The notes beneath the pieces were generated by a model. That model was not told the origin of the DNA and made no database searches. It worked only from the letters and a program-made list of their open reading frames with translations. DNA of 64,000 bases from positions 8,428 to 72,427 of the forward strand of contig CBIHOD010000013.1 in the NCBI GenBank assembly GCA_966211815.1, in the 5' to 3' direction. A program made the translations under genes and the position numbers. The DNA comes from JANPCX01 sp966211815 (lineage in GTDB: Bacteria; Pseudomonadota; Gammaproteobacteria; Burkholderiales; Burkholderiaceae_C). Below, piece after piece: positions 18,673-27,571 of this stretch (the first letter of the stretch is position 1; each line of letters starts with the position of its first letter).

Positions 18673-19548
18673 TCAAAGTCGGTGCGCCGCGGGCATGCCG
18701 GTATGGCAGGTACAGCAGCGGCGGCCGAATGGATTGACGTCGTGAACCAGCTGGCGCGCGCCGGTGGCCAGCCAGAGGGGCCGCAACCGCGAAGCCGGCC
18801 CGAAGAAACCGCTGACGAAGACGCTGGCCCGCAGGTTGGACACCTCGTGCCACCATCCGCGGGGGACGTAGATCGCGTCGCCCGGCGCCAGGTCGGCCTG
18901 GAAGAGCGCGCCGGCGGTGCCCGGCGCGCCGGCCAGGTCGCGCATGCCGATGCGGGCCAGGCGCGCCCACCGGTCGTACTTCCGTGAAAGCGCGCCCAGG
19001 GCCTCCACCGTGCCCGGGCGGGCCAGTTGGAAGCGCTTGGCGCCCCGCGCCAGCACGGCGAGGTTGTCGACCAAGTCGTAGTGCAAACCGGTGCGTGCGG
19101 CCGGCGGGCCGATCCAGGCACTGCGGTAGACCATTCGGCCAGGGGGGAATAGGCCGTCGGCCGGCGCGTCTCGCGCGAGCGCCGGCAGTTCCTTGAAGAG
19201 GTCGAATTCCTTGAGGTGGCCGATCGCTTCGGGGTTTGCGCTGCCGGCCGCGTCGAGCTTGGCGAGGTAGTCGGACCAGGTCGAGGTGGAAAAGACCGTC
19301 GCGCCGAGTTCGCGGTTGCCGTGGACCAGCGTGACAGGCCGGGTGCCGCCGCATGCGGCCAGGTGGGGGAAAGTCCAGCGCTCCAGCGCGGGCCAATGCC
19401 GGGCAGCGCCGCGCAACACCACTGGGCAGGGCCCGCCGACCGCGTTCTCCCACGCCCGGAAAGATTCGGGGACGGGGAGGAACACCGCCGGTGCCCCGCC
19501 GTCCCCGACCCCGGGGCAGGGGGCCATGGCTTCAGAAAACGTCTGCAC
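18673..19548 (-). CDS. JmjC/cupin-8 type Fe(II)/2-oxoglutarate dioxygenase-like protein
   Basis: 291 aa from a GTG at 19548, preferred because CAGGAG lies 8 bp upstream; an ATG at 19593 lacks a ribosome site. The middle holds GLHYDLVDNLAVLARGAKRF (HxD near residues 154-156), and the end of the core has AIYVPRGWWHEV with the second iron ligand His near 233. These are the three ligands of cupin-like JmjC oxygenases, and KRFQL provides the usual 2-oxoglutarate-binding Lys. Relatives hydroxylate protein side chains or small molecules. The tail contains CCTCHTG, an unusual cluster of three Cys and one His. A GNAT gene follows at 25 bp and a 67-residue ORF is divergent. Substrate unknown. Confidence 0.8.
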   Translation of the reverse strand: MQTFSEAMAPCPGVGDGGAPAVFLPVPESFRAWENAVGGPCPVVLRGAARHWPALERWTFPHLAACGGTRPVTLVHGNRELGATVFSTSTWSDYLAKLDAAGSANPEAIGHLKEFDLFKELPALARDAPADGLFPPGRMVYRSAWIGPPAARTGLHYDLVDNLAVLARGAKRFQLARPGTVEALGALSRKYDRWARLARIGMRDLAGAPGTAGALFQADLAPGDAIYVPRGWWHEVSNLRASVFVSGFFGPASRLRPLWLATGARQLVHDVNPFGRRCCTCHTGMPAAHRL

Positions 19549-19731
19549 CTGGTTGACTCCTGTTTCGCACGGGTGGGAGTTTTCCGGGGCCATGTGAAAC
19601 GGCGTTGACGGGTCTGTGACAGACGCGGCGCCCGCTCAGATCAGGGACACGGCGCCGCCACCATCATCATGCTGTCACCGAGGCGCTCCAACATCGCGGC
19701 CGTCCACCCCGAGTCGAAAGAGAGGTTAAAG

Positions 19732-19935
19732 ATGACAGCGCAAGCCCCACAAACCGCGCAAAGGCAGCAACACACTTTGCTCAAGCACCAGATCGCCCAG
19801 GAACTGGCCCATGGCGGCAAATGGCACCGGATGCCGGAGCTGCTCAACCGCATGCATGAAGCCCGGGTCGCCCTGCAGGCCAGGCGGCCTGTTCCGGACT
19901 GCCGGGGCGCCGTGGAACAGCAGCCAGCCGGCTGA
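19732..19935 (+). CDS. Small protein of unknown function (67 aa)
   Basis: 67 aa from the ATG at 19732, with GAGAGG a few bases upstream. The sequence is rich in Gln, His and Arg, is predicted helical through the middle (HTLLKHQIAQELAHGGKWHR), and has one Cys near the end. There is no signal peptide or membrane segment. It is divergent from the JmjC-like gene and convergent with the orphan binding protein gene. The good ribosome site supports expression. It could be a substrate of the neighbouring oxygenase/acyltransferase pair, but nothing beyond position supports that. Confidence 0.5.
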   Translation: MTAQAPQTAQRQQHTLLKHQIAQELAHGGKWHRMPELLNRMHEARVALQARRPVPDCRGAVEQQPAG

Positions 19936-19971
19936 AGGGCGGATGAGCGGGCGCATTGGCGCCTTCCCCCC

Positions 19972-21150
19972 TCAACCGATCAGCTTGCCCTTGGGGCTCA
20001 TCATCGCCTGGCTGACGAAACGACTGCCGCGGCCTTCATTCGAATAATCGATGCGCACGCCACCCAGGTCCACGGGCGACTTGCGCTGGAACTCGGCCAG
20101 CACCGCGGCGCGGGTGGCGCCGGCGTCCAGGCGCGCCAGGGTCTGCGCCGCGTAAAGCCCCGCCACGTAACCGGCCAGACTGACGCTGGAAGGCGCTTCG
20201 TCGTAATACTGTTTCAAACCGGCACGGTAGGCGCGCACGACTGGCGTGCTGTTGGTGTCGGGGTTGGGCACCACCTGAGTGAAGATGAGCGGCACGCCCG
20301 CTCCCGCGCCCACCTGCTGCAGCGTGGTGGTGTCGACGTCGGACAGGCAGACCACGTAGCGCTGGAAGTTGCGCCGGCTCAGGCCCTTGGTGAACTGGGC
20401 CAGCTCAAGCGTCCCACCCAGGAACAGCAGGATGGCCGGCATCGTCGGCGGCAACCCGGCGCCGAAGCGCTCCAGGTCTTGGCCCGGCCCGGCGGTGAAT
20501 TGCTGCGTGCCCAGCTGCAGCGAATGCGTCGTCTGCAGGATGCCGGGGCGCATCGAGCGGGCGAGTTCATCCGACGCATAAACCAAACCGATGTCCTTGA
20601 ACCCGACGGTAGCCAGGTTGCGCAGCGCGTGTCGGATCTGCGCATCGCGCGAAGCGAAGATGGGGAAGACCTGCGGGTCCGAATCGAAGCGGGTGTCGGC
20701 CATCCACGGCGCCACGTGCGCGATCTCCAGACCGATCTGCTTGGCCGCGTCGATGCTGTCCAGCGCGAGCCTCTCGCCCACGGTGCCGAGCAACAGCACC
20801 TGGCCCGGGTCGGCCTGCACACTGCGCAGCACCTGGCGCATCGAGGCTGCGGTGCCGTCGGTCTGCCCCGAAACCAGCTGCGGCACGCGCACGCCGGCCT
20901 TCCAAAGCTCGGTGAAGGCCAGGCGCACGCCGGTGGAATAGTCGCGCGCCAGTTCCTGCTGCCCGGCCGAGGTGTCGAGCAACTGCACCACGCGCGACGG
21001 CCTGCCGCCCGCGGGCTTGGCGGTGGCCTGGGCCGAGGCGGCGGCCGGCGCCGCGCCGAGGCAAGCCAGCGCGGCCATGTGCGCAGAAGAAACGATGGCC
21101 CGCGAGAGTAGAAGGCGCCGGCACGGCGAGTCGGGGGTCGAAGAAGGCAT
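19972..21150 (-). CDS. ABC transporter periplasmic binding protein, Leu/Ile/Val type (divergent)
   Basis: 392 aa. The signal region contains SPCRRLLLSRAIVSS and a hydrophobic core ending near SAQA (about residue 42). The body is a type I periplasmic binding fold of the branched-chain amino acid class, with LLGTVGERLALDSIDAAKQ and GYVAGLYAAQTLARLDAG as recognisable parts. It is more diverged than the other two such proteins in the window. It has no transporter partner nearby and ends 37 bp from the small convergent ORF. Ligand unknown. Confidence 0.82.
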   Translation of the reverse strand: MPSSTPDSPCRRLLLSRAIVSSAHMAALACLGAAPAAASAQATAKPAGGRPSRVVQLLDTSAGQQELARDYSTGVRLAFTELWKAGVRVPQLVSGQTDGTAASMRQVLRSVQADPGQVLLLGTVGERLALDSIDAAKQIGLEIAHVAPWMADTRFDSDPQVFPIFASRDAQIRHALRNLATVGFKDIGLVYASDELARSMRPGILQTTHSLQLGTQQFTAGPGQDLERFGAGLPPTMPAILLFLGGTLELAQFTKGLSRRNFQRYVVCLSDVDTTTLQQVGAGAGVPLIFTQVVPNPDTNSTPVVRAYRAGLKQYYDEAPSSVSLAGYVAGLYAAQTLARLDAGATRAAVLAEFQRKSPVDLGGVRIDYSNEGRGSRFVSQAMMSPKGKLIG

Positions 21151-21278
21151 GGGGCGGAAGAGGCAGGGGGTCTGCGCCGGATTTTCGAGAGCCCCGGCGA
21201 CACGCCTGTGACAGCCCCGGGTTGCAGTGGGCCGCCGGCCCGCGGGGGCATTCCGGATGCGGCCGATAATCCGCGCCC

Positions 21279-21950
21279 ATGGAAACCATAACCTTCTTGA
21301 TCGATTTCATCCTGCACGTAGACGCCCACCTGTCGGAGTTCGTGCAGGCCTACGGCGCCTGGGTCTACGCCCTGTTGTTCGCGATCATCTTCGTCGAGAC
21401 CGGGCTCATCGTGATGCCATTTCTGCCGGGGGATTCGCTGCTGTTCGTCGTCGGCGCGTTGTGCGGGGCCGGCCTCATGTCGCTGCCGCTGGCCATGGCG
21501 CTGCTGGTGGCAGCCGCCGTGCTGGGCGACCAGACGAACTACAGCATCGGCCGTTACATCGGGCCCAAGGTGTTCGGCTGGAAGCAGTCGCGATGGTTCG
21601 ACAAGGCGGCCTTCGACGCCGCGCACGGGTTCTACGAGAAACACGGCGGCGTCACCATCATCCTGGCGCGCTTTATGCCTTTCGTGCGCACCTTCGCGCC
21701 TTTCGTCGCGGGCGTGGCGGCGATGACGCGTTCCAAGTTCACCCTTTTCAACGTGGTGGGCGCCCTGATCTGGGTGGTGGGCCTGACGACCGCGGGTTAT
21801 CTCTTCGGGAACATGCCCTGGGTGCAAAAGAACCTGGGCATGATCATCTGGGCCCTGATCCTGATTCCCGGCCTGATCGCGCTGTGGGGCGGCTGGAAGG
21901 CGAAGAAGCAGGCGCGGCAGGCCGCGGCGGCGCAAGGCGCCGGCGGCTGA
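21279..21950 (+). CDS. DedA-family membrane protein
   Basis: 223 aa, the usual DedA length. ETGLIVMPFLPGDSLLFVVGAL near the N-terminus, NYSIGRYIGPKVF, and ARFMPFVRTFAPFVAGVAAM are conserved family segments including the re-entrant helices. There are about five membrane segments and a short basic tail. DedA proteins in other bacteria flip undecaprenyl phosphate or phosphatidylethanolamine, or are needed for proton-dependent processes; which applies here is unknown. The gene stands alone, 75 bp before the HD-GYP regulator. Confidence 0.93.
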   Translation: METITFLIDFILHVDAHLSEFVQAYGAWVYALLFAIIFVETGLIVMPFLPGDSLLFVVGALCGAGLMSLPLAMALLVAAAVLGDQTNYSIGRYIGPKVFGWKQSRWFDKAAFDAAHGFYEKHGGVTIILARFMPFVRTFAPFVAGVAAMTRSKFTLFNVVGALIWVVGLTTAGYLFGNMPWVQKNLGMIIWALILIPGLIALWGGWKAKKQARQAAAAQGAGG

Positions 21951-22025
21951 TCACCAGCGCCACGGGCGCTCAAGAAACGCGCAGAATGGGCGATATGCGT
22001 TGAACCCGCATCCAGGAGCCGCCCG

Positions 22026-23072
22026 ATGAAGATCGTCATCGTCGATGACAACCCGGTCAACGTCGTCGTCGTCAAGTCGCTGGTCCGGCAATTGCCCGAC
22101 TGCGAGTCGGTCGAATTCACCGACCCGATGCTGGCCATCGACTGGTGCCTGGTGAACGACCCCGACCTGTTGGTGGTCGACTACATGATGCCCACCCTCG
22201 ACGGACTGGCCTTCATCAAGATGTTCCGGGCCTATCCTGGCAAGGAAGAGGTCCCCATCCTGATGGTGACCGCCAGCCACGAGACGGCCATCCGCTACGA
22301 GGCGCTGACCATCGGCGCCAACGACTTCCTCACCAAGCCGATCGACCGCATCGAGTTCCTGGCGCGGTCGCGCAACATGCTGGCCCTGCGCAAAGGCCAA
22401 GTGGCCCTGGCCTACCGCGCCGACGCGCTGGCCGAAGACGTCTACCAGGCCACGCACAGCTCGGCCGAAGCGGAGCGCGACACCATGCTGCGCATGGCGC
22501 GCTGGGCCGAACGCGGCGATCCTTTCCTCGGGCAGCACCTTGAGCGCGTCTGCCACTACGCGCGGCTGATCGCCCGCCGGCTGCGGATGCCGCCCGCCGA
22601 GCAGCAGGCCTTATTCGACGCCGCGTCGCTGCACGACGTGGGCAAGCTCTTCCTGCCGGAGGCGCTGCGCTGCCACGGCGGAGTCTTCAGCGACGAGGAA
22701 CGCGCGGCGATGCAGCTGCACGCCGCCCACGGCTTCGAGATGCTGCGCACCAGCCCCTCCAAGGCCCTGCGCCTGGCGGCGCTGGTCGCGCACAGCCACC
22801 ACGAGCGGTTCGACGGCACCGGCTACCCGCAAGGCCTGGCGGGACGCGAGATACCGCTGGTGGGCCGCATCGTCGCCGTCGCCGACGTGTTCGACGCGCT
22901 GACCAGCGACCGGCCCCACCGGCCCGCGATCGGCGCGCAAGAAGCGCTGGAACACCTGAAGAGCCACGCGGGCCGCCATTTCGACCCCGACTGCGTCGCC
23001 GCGTTCGCGCACGACTGGAGCGAGGTGCTCGAGATACGGGAGCGGTTCGGCGACGCTGCTGTACCGGCGTGA
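22026..23072 (+). CDS. Response regulator with HD-GYP c-di-GMP phosphodiesterase domain
   Basis: 348 aa. A receiver domain (1-125) begins MKIVIVDDNP, has the phosphorylated Asp near 52 (LLVVDYMMP) and ends with a Lys switch. An HD-GYP domain follows (about 150-340) with HDVGKLFLP near 202 and HHERFDGTGYPQGLAG near 257, the full metal-binding and GYP signature. This RpfG-type protein should degrade c-di-GMP when phosphorylated. AGGAG lies 7 bp upstream of the ATG. No histidine kinase gene is adjacent, so its partner is encoded elsewhere. It may oppose the GGDEF fusion protein in this window. Confidence 0.95.
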   Translation: MKIVIVDDNPVNVVVVKSLVRQLPDCESVEFTDPMLAIDWCLVNDPDLLVVDYMMPTLDGLAFIKMFRAYPGKEEVPILMVTASHETAIRYEALTIGANDFLTKPIDRIEFLARSRNMLALRKGQVALAYRADALAEDVYQATHSSAEAERDTMLRMARWAERGDPFLGQHLERVCHYARLIARRLRMPPAEQQALFDAASLHDVGKLFLPEALRCHGGVFSDEERAAMQLHAAHGFEMLRTSPSKALRLAALVAHSHHERFDGTGYPQGLAGREIPLVGRIVAVADVFDALTSDRPHRPAIGAQEALEHLKSHAGRHFDPDCVAAFAHDWSEVLEIRERFGDAAVPA

Positions 23073-23109
23073 CGCCGCCCGAGCTCCGGCCCGTGCAGTG
23101 ACGAGGGCC

Positions 23110-23260
23110 CGTCGACAGGCTCAGGGTGAACGGGCTACTTTTCTCAGAGCGGGCGGGCCACTTTTCAGAGGGTGAACAAGCCACCTTTCCGAGGGTGAAC
23201 AAGCCACTTTTCTGAGGGCGAACACGCCACTTTTTCCGTTCGCCCTGAGCCTGTCGAAGG
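23110..23260. repeat. REP-like inverted arms enclosing a 23-bp tandem array
   Basis: Left arm at 23110-23133 and right arm at 23236-23260 are near-perfect inverted copies of a sequence containing GACAGGCTCAGGG. Between them, units near GGGTGAACAAGCCACTTTTC begin at 23124, 23149, 23170, 23193 and 23216; the last three are regular 23-bp steps. Each unit starts with the GGGTGAAC/GGGCGAAC end of the arm. The region lies between the HD-GYP gene and amiC, which converge here. The arm family recurs at 30004-30229. Confidence 0.85.
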
Positions 23261-23344
23261 GCCCCGGCCGCTCCCTTTCATCGAAGCTTGAGGAGGGCAC
23301 CCCGGCCTTGGACAAGCCCAGCCCGAACGGCCATAGCGCACCGC

Positions 23345-24739
23345 CTACAGCTGCCGATCCCGCGCCAGCGGCGGGTTCTTCGCGAAATAGCGCTGGATGC
23401 CGGTGGACAACGCCTTCACCAGTTCGGCCTGGTAGTCGGGGTCCCTCAGCTTGGCCTCCTCCTCCGGGTTGGAGATGAAGGCCGTCTCCACCAGGATGGA
23501 CGGGATGTCCGGCGCCTTGAGCACCGCGAAGCCGGCTTGTTCGACCTGGGCCTTGTGCAACCGGCCGACCTTGCCGATCTGCCCCAGCACCTCGCGGCCG
23601 ACGTGAAGGCTGTCCTTGATCTGCGCGGTGGTGCTCATGTCGAGCATGGCCCGCAGCACTTCGGCGTCCTTGGCCTTGATGTTGGCGCCGCCGACGACGT
23701 CGGCCGCGTTCTCGCGGTTGGCCATCCAGCGCGCGGCGGTGCTGGTGGCGCCGCTCTGGCTGAGCGCGAACACCGAGGCGCCGCGCGCCTGCGGCGTGAA
23801 GAAGGCGTCGGCGTGGATGGAGACGAAGAGGTCGGCCTGGACGCGCCTGGCCTTCTTCACGCGGTCCTGCAGCGGCACGAAGAAATCGGCGTCGCGGGTG
23901 AGCATGGCGCGCATGCCGGGCACGGCGTTCAGCCGCTCTTGCAGCTGCTTGGCCACCGCCAGGACCACGTCTTTCTCGCGCAGTCCGGTGGGGCCCACCG
24001 CGCCGGGGTCCTCGCCGCCGTGGCCGGGGTCGAGCGCGACCACGACCAGGCGGTTGATCTTCTGCTGAAGGGAAGGCGGCAGCGGCGTGGGTTTGGCCGT
24101 GTCCGCCGGCGGGGGCGACGGTGGCTGGCCGGCGTCCGGCGGCGCCTTGCCGCTGCCGCCGCCCTCGTTCTTCCTCATGCGGTCGATGAACTCGCCGAGC
24201 GCGTCCTGCACCGTTTGGGCCGCTTGCCGCTCGGATTGGTCTTTGTCCTGGATCAATTGCAGCAGTGGATCGGGCTCGGCCGCCGGGCGCAGGTCGAAAA
24301 CGAGCCGGTGCTGGTAGGCAGCCACCGGTTCGAGCGTGAACACCTCGGGCACGATGCCCTGCTTGAGGTCGAGCACCAGGCGCACCACGCGCGGCTGGTT
24401 CTGGCCGACGCGCAGGCCGGCGATGTAAGGGTCGTCGGACTTGACCTTGCCGACCAGCTCGCGCAGCGCCGGGCTCAGCTCCAGGCCGGTGACGTCGATC
24501 ACCAGGCGCGAGGGGTTCTCGGCCAGGAAGTGCCTGGCCGACAGCGCGGTGTCGCTTTCGATCGTGACCCGGGTGTAGTCGTCGGCGGGCCAGACCCGCA
24601 CCGCCACGATGGTGGCGCCGAGCGCCAGCTCGGCGGCGCCCAGGCTCAGCGCCAGCGCGCCCATGCGGCGCAGCGCCTGGCGGCGCGTGGCGGCCGCGGT
24701 CAGCAAGGCCGGGGGCGGGCAGGGCGGCTGGTGGCTCAC
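23345..24739 (-). CDS. amiC: N-acetylmuramoyl-L-alanine amidase AmiC
   Basis: 464 aa from a GTG at 24739 that overlaps the tsaE stop by 4 bp. The N-terminal TRRQALR followed by a hydrophobic stretch looks like a twin-arginine export signal, as in AmiC. An AMIN domain (about 45-165) directs the protein to the division site. A Pro-rich linker leads to the zinc amidase domain (about 235-455) with LDPGHGGEDPGAVG, later SIHADAF, and the catalytic Glu in ILVETAFISN. It cuts septal peptidoglycan between MurNAc and L-Ala during cell separation. The overlap implies translational coupling to tsaE, a common pairing. Confidence 0.95.
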   Translation of the reverse strand: MSHQPPCPPPALLTAAATRRQALRRMGALALSLGAAELALGATIVAVRVWPADDYTRVTIESDTALSARHFLAENPSRLVIDVTGLELSPALRELVGKVKSDDPYIAGLRVGQNQPRVVRLVLDLKQGIVPEVFTLEPVAAYQHRLVFDLRPAAEPDPLLQLIQDKDQSERQAAQTVQDALGEFIDRMRKNEGGGSGKAPPDAGQPPSPPPADTAKPTPLPPSLQQKINRLVVVALDPGHGGEDPGAVGPTGLREKDVVLAVAKQLQERLNAVPGMRAMLTRDADFFVPLQDRVKKARRVQADLFVSIHADAFFTPQARGASVFALSQSGATSTAARWMANRENAADVVGGANIKAKDAEVLRAMLDMSTTAQIKDSLHVGREVLGQIGKVGRLHKAQVEQAGFAVLKAPDIPSILVETAFISNPEEEAKLRDPDYQAELVKALSTGIQRYFAKNPPLARDRQL

Positions 24740-25206
24740 GGCAGCAAACTCCGTCCGAGCGGCGTGCAGGCCTGCAGGCGGACTTGCCGCCGCTCGCCGC
24801 CTTGCGTGGCCAGCGCGATGTCGATCCGCAGGTCGGGCGTGGGCAGCAGGCCCTCGGCCTTGTCGGGCCATTCCACCAGCTTCAGCCCGCTGTCGGCGAA
24901 GACGTCGCGGAAACCCGCGTCCTCCCATTCCTGCGGGTCGTCGAAGCGGTAGAAGTCGAAGTGCGAGACCCGCATCGCCGGCAGCTCGTAGCTTTCCAGC
25001 ACCGAGTAGCTGGGGCTCTTGACCGTGCCGCGCACGCCCAGCGCGCGCAGCAGGTGGCGGGCGAAGGTGGTCTTGCCTGCGCCGAGGTCGCCCCGCAGTT
25101 CGACGACCGCATCGGCGAGCGCCGGGCGCACGGCCAGCTGCCGCGCCATGAGGGCGCAGGCGGCTTCGTCGGGCCAGGCGGTGTCGCGGGTTTCTAAAAT
25201 CGGCAA
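24736..25206 (-). CDS. tsaE: tRNA threonylcarbamoyladenosine biosynthesis ATPase TsaE
   Basis: 156 aa from a TTG at 25206, chosen because it gives the usual distance (about 35 residues) to the P-loop GDLGAGKTT; a later ATG would remove the first strand. VKSPSYSVLE and HFDFYRFDD are conserved family motifs. TsaE acts with TsaB and TsaD to make t6A37 in ANN-decoding tRNAs. It starts one base from the divergent queG start, so the two promoters must overlap each other's coding sequence. It couples to amiC downstream. Start codon moderately certain. Confidence 0.92.
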   Translation of the reverse strand: MPILETRDTAWPDEAACALMARQLAVRPALADAVVELRGDLGAGKTTFARHLLRALGVRGTVKSPSYSVLESYELPAMRVSHFDFYRFDDPQEWEDAGFRDVFADSGLKLVEWPDKAEGLLPTPDLRIDIALATQGGERRQVRLQACTPLGRSLLP

Positions 25207-26352
25207 ATGGAACAACCTCGGGTGTTGGACGGCCAGGAAGTGCTGCGCGCATTGCGGGCTCGGGCGGCCGAGCTGGGATTTTCCCAGATTGGTGTGGCCG
25301 ACGTGGACCTGAGTTCCGCGGAAGCCGGGTTGGCGCAGTGGCTGGCGCAGGGCTTCCACGGCGGCATGCACTACATGGCGGCGCACGGCGTCAAGCGCGC
25401 CCGCCCGCAGGAGCTGGTGCCCGGCACGGTGCGGGTCATCACCGCGCGCATGAACTACCTGCCCCGCGGCGCCACCGACGCTGCGGCCGACGGCAGCGGG
25501 GACTGGCGGGCGGTGGAATGGCGGCGCCTGGAAAGCCCGCACAGGGCGACCGTGTCGATGTATGCCCGCGGCCGCGATTACCACAAAGTGCTGCGGGCGA
25601 GGCTGCAGCAGCTCGCGACCTGGCTGGCCGGGCGGGTGGGGCCGCTGGGCTTCCGCGTCTTCACCGACTCGGCGCCGGTGCTCGAAGTCGAACTGGCCAG
25701 CCGCAGCGGCATCGGCTGGCGCGGCAAGCACACGTTGGCGCTGCATCGCGAGGCCGGCTCGATGTTCTTCCTGGGCGAGATCTACATCGACCTGCCGTTG
25801 CCGCTGACGCCGCCGGTCGAACCCCACTGCGGCAGCTGCCGGGCCTGCATCGACGTCTGCCCGACCCAGGCCATCCTCGGACCCTACCGGCTCGACGCGC
25901 GGCGCTGCATCTCCTACCTGACGATCGAACACGACGGGCCGATCCCCCAGGCGCTGCGGCCGCTGATCGGCAACCGCGTCTATGGCTGCGACGACTGCCA
26001 GCTCGCCTGCCCCTGGAACAAATACGCCCAGTCGGCCAGCCTGCCGGACTTCGACGTGCGCGGCCCCCTGGGCGATCCGACCCTGTTGTCGTTGTGGGCT
26101 TGGACCGAAGCGGAATTCCTCGGCCGCACCGAAGGCAGCGCGATCCGCCGCATCGGCTTCGAACGTTGGCGCCGCAACCTGGCGGTCGCCATGGGCAACG
26201 CGCTGGGCTCGGCCTTGGAGCCGGCGCAAGCCGCGGCCATCCGCCTCGCGTTGAGCGAGTCGCGCGACGCCGCCACGCCGATGGTCCGCGAGCACATCGA
26301 TTGGGCCCTGTCAGAGCGTGCAGATCGACCTGGAATTGCGGGACAACCCTGA
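25207..26352 (+). CDS. queG: Epoxyqueuosine reductase QueG
   Basis: 381 aa. A cobalamin-binding N-terminal region is followed by a two-[4Fe-4S] ferredoxin part, with CGSCRACIDVCPTQA near 208 and CDDCQLACPW near 261. The C-terminus is HEAT-like. The catalytic Asp is in the VFTDSAPVLE segment. It reduces epoxyqueuosine to queuosine at tRNA position 34, using cobalamin. It is divergent from tsaE with no intergenic space, so two tRNA modification genes sit back to back. Confidence 0.96.
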   Translation: MEQPRVLDGQEVLRALRARAAELGFSQIGVADVDLSSAEAGLAQWLAQGFHGGMHYMAAHGVKRARPQELVPGTVRVITARMNYLPRGATDAAADGSGDWRAVEWRRLESPHRATVSMYARGRDYHKVLRARLQQLATWLAGRVGPLGFRVFTDSAPVLEVELASRSGIGWRGKHTLALHREAGSMFFLGEIYIDLPLPLTPPVEPHCGSCRACIDVCPTQAILGPYRLDARRCISYLTIEHDGPIPQALRPLIGNRVYGCDDCQLACPWNKYAQSASLPDFDVRGPLGDPTLLSLWAWTEAEFLGRTEGSAIRRIGFERWRRNLAVAMGNALGSALEPAQAAAIRLALSESRDAATPMVREHIDWALSERADRPGIAGQP

Positions 26353-26533
26353 GGGCACCGGGCTTGCCGCGCACTTGTAATCCGGTCTCGCAGCCGGAAA
26401 TGCGTAGTTCCCACAATGCCGGCCCGACGCCGGACGGCGACCATGTCCCGGTCTCGCGGTGAAAAGACCTGCTCACGACCGGGCAAGCGCCGATAACGAG
26501 TCCGCCCTCTCTCACCTGCACTGGAGTACTTGT

Positions 26534-27508
26534 ATGCAACGGAGACACCTCACCACCGCGCTGCTCGGCTTGGCCGCGGCCACTTTCGCCACCGGCGCCT
26601 TCGCCCAGGCCTATCCCAGCAAACCCATCCGGCTGGTGGTGCCTTTCGCACCGGGCGGCACCACCGACATCATCGCCCGCATCGTGGCCGAGAAGATGGG
26701 CGCCTCGCTGGGCCAGACCGTGGTGGTCGAGAACAAAGCGGGCGCGGGTGGAATCGTCGGGGCGATGGAAGTCGTCAAGTCGGCCCCGGACGGCTACACG
26801 CTGAGCGTGGCCACGGTGTCCACCACGGCGTCCAACCCCGCCATCAACCCGAAGACGCCCTATGACCCGCTGGTCGACTTCGTGCCCATCATCAACATCG
26901 CCGCCACGCCCAACGTGATCGCGGTGCACCCGTCGTTCCCTGCGAAGGACTACAAGTCCTTCGTCGAAGCGCTGCAGAAGAACCCGGGCAAGTACAGCTA
27001 CGGCAGCTCCGGCACCGGCGGCATCGGGCACATGCAGATGGAGCTGTACAAAAGCATGTCCAAGACCTTCGTCACCCACATCCCGTACCGCGGCGCGGGC
27101 CCGGCGCTGAACGACACGGTGGCGGGGCAGATCCCGATGATCTTCGACAACCTGCCGTCCGCACTGCCTTTCATCAAGGACGGCCGCCTGGTGCCCATCG
27201 TGGTGGCCGCGCCGCAGCGCCTGGCCGTGCTGCCGAACGTGCCGACCTTCAAGGAAGTCGGCCTGGACCCGGTGAACCGCATGGCCTTCTACGGCGTGCT
27301 CGCGCCCAAGGGCACGCCGAAGGAGGTGGTGGACAAGGTGCACGCGGCCGTCAAGGCCGCGCTGGCCGACGCCAATGTCAAAAAACGCATCGAGGACACC
27401 GGTTCGATCATCATCGGCAACACGCCGGCCGAGTTCGAGAAGCAGATCAAGGACGAGCTGACCACCTACAAGAAGGTCGTCTACCTGCAGAAGCTCACGC
27501 TGGATTGA
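26534..27508 (+). CDS. Bug-family (tripartite tricarboxylate type) periplasmic binding protein
   Basis: 324 aa from the ATG at 26534. The signal peptide ends GAFAQA (about 25). YPSKPIRLVVPFAPGGTTDI is the classic Bug/TctC opening, and GSSGTGGIGHMQMELYK and HIPYRGAGPALNDTVAGQI are the ligand loops. Family members bind carboxylates and related small molecules; Burkholderiales genomes carry many without TctA/TctB membrane partners, as here. A strong terminator follows at 27541. The 180 bp upstream contain no other gene. Confidence 0.95.
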   Translation: MQRRHLTTALLGLAAATFATGAFAQAYPSKPIRLVVPFAPGGTTDIIARIVAEKMGASLGQTVVVENKAGAGGIVGAMEVVKSAPDGYTLSVATVSTTASNPAINPKTPYDPLVDFVPIINIAATPNVIAVHPSFPAKDYKSFVEALQKNPGKYSYGSSGTGGIGHMQMELYKSMSKTFVTHIPYRGAGPALNDTVAGQIPMIFDNLPSALPFIKDGRLVPIVVAAPQRLAVLPNVPTFKEVGLDPVNRMAFYGVLAPKGTPKEVVDKVHAAVKAALADANVKKRIEDTGSIIIGNTPAEFEKQIKDELTTYKKVVYLQKLTLD

Positions 27509-27540
27509 CGCGGCCCGCCGGCGGGGCGAGCACAATCCAG

Positions 27541-27569
27541 GGGAGCCCGCCCGGGCTCCCTTTTCCTTT
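27541..27569 (+). terminator. Intrinsic terminator of the Bug-protein gene
   Basis: GGGAGCCCG at 27541 pairs with CGGGCTCCC ending at 27560, and a T-rich tract (TTTTCCTTT) follows. It lies 32 bp after the stop codon. Confidence 0.85.
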
Positions 27570-27571
27570 AT

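Noticed and set aside
23124..23237. Possible CRISPR array (regular 23-bp units)
   Set aside because: The units touch directly with no unique spacers, and no cas gene is near. They are tandem repeats derived from a REP arm.
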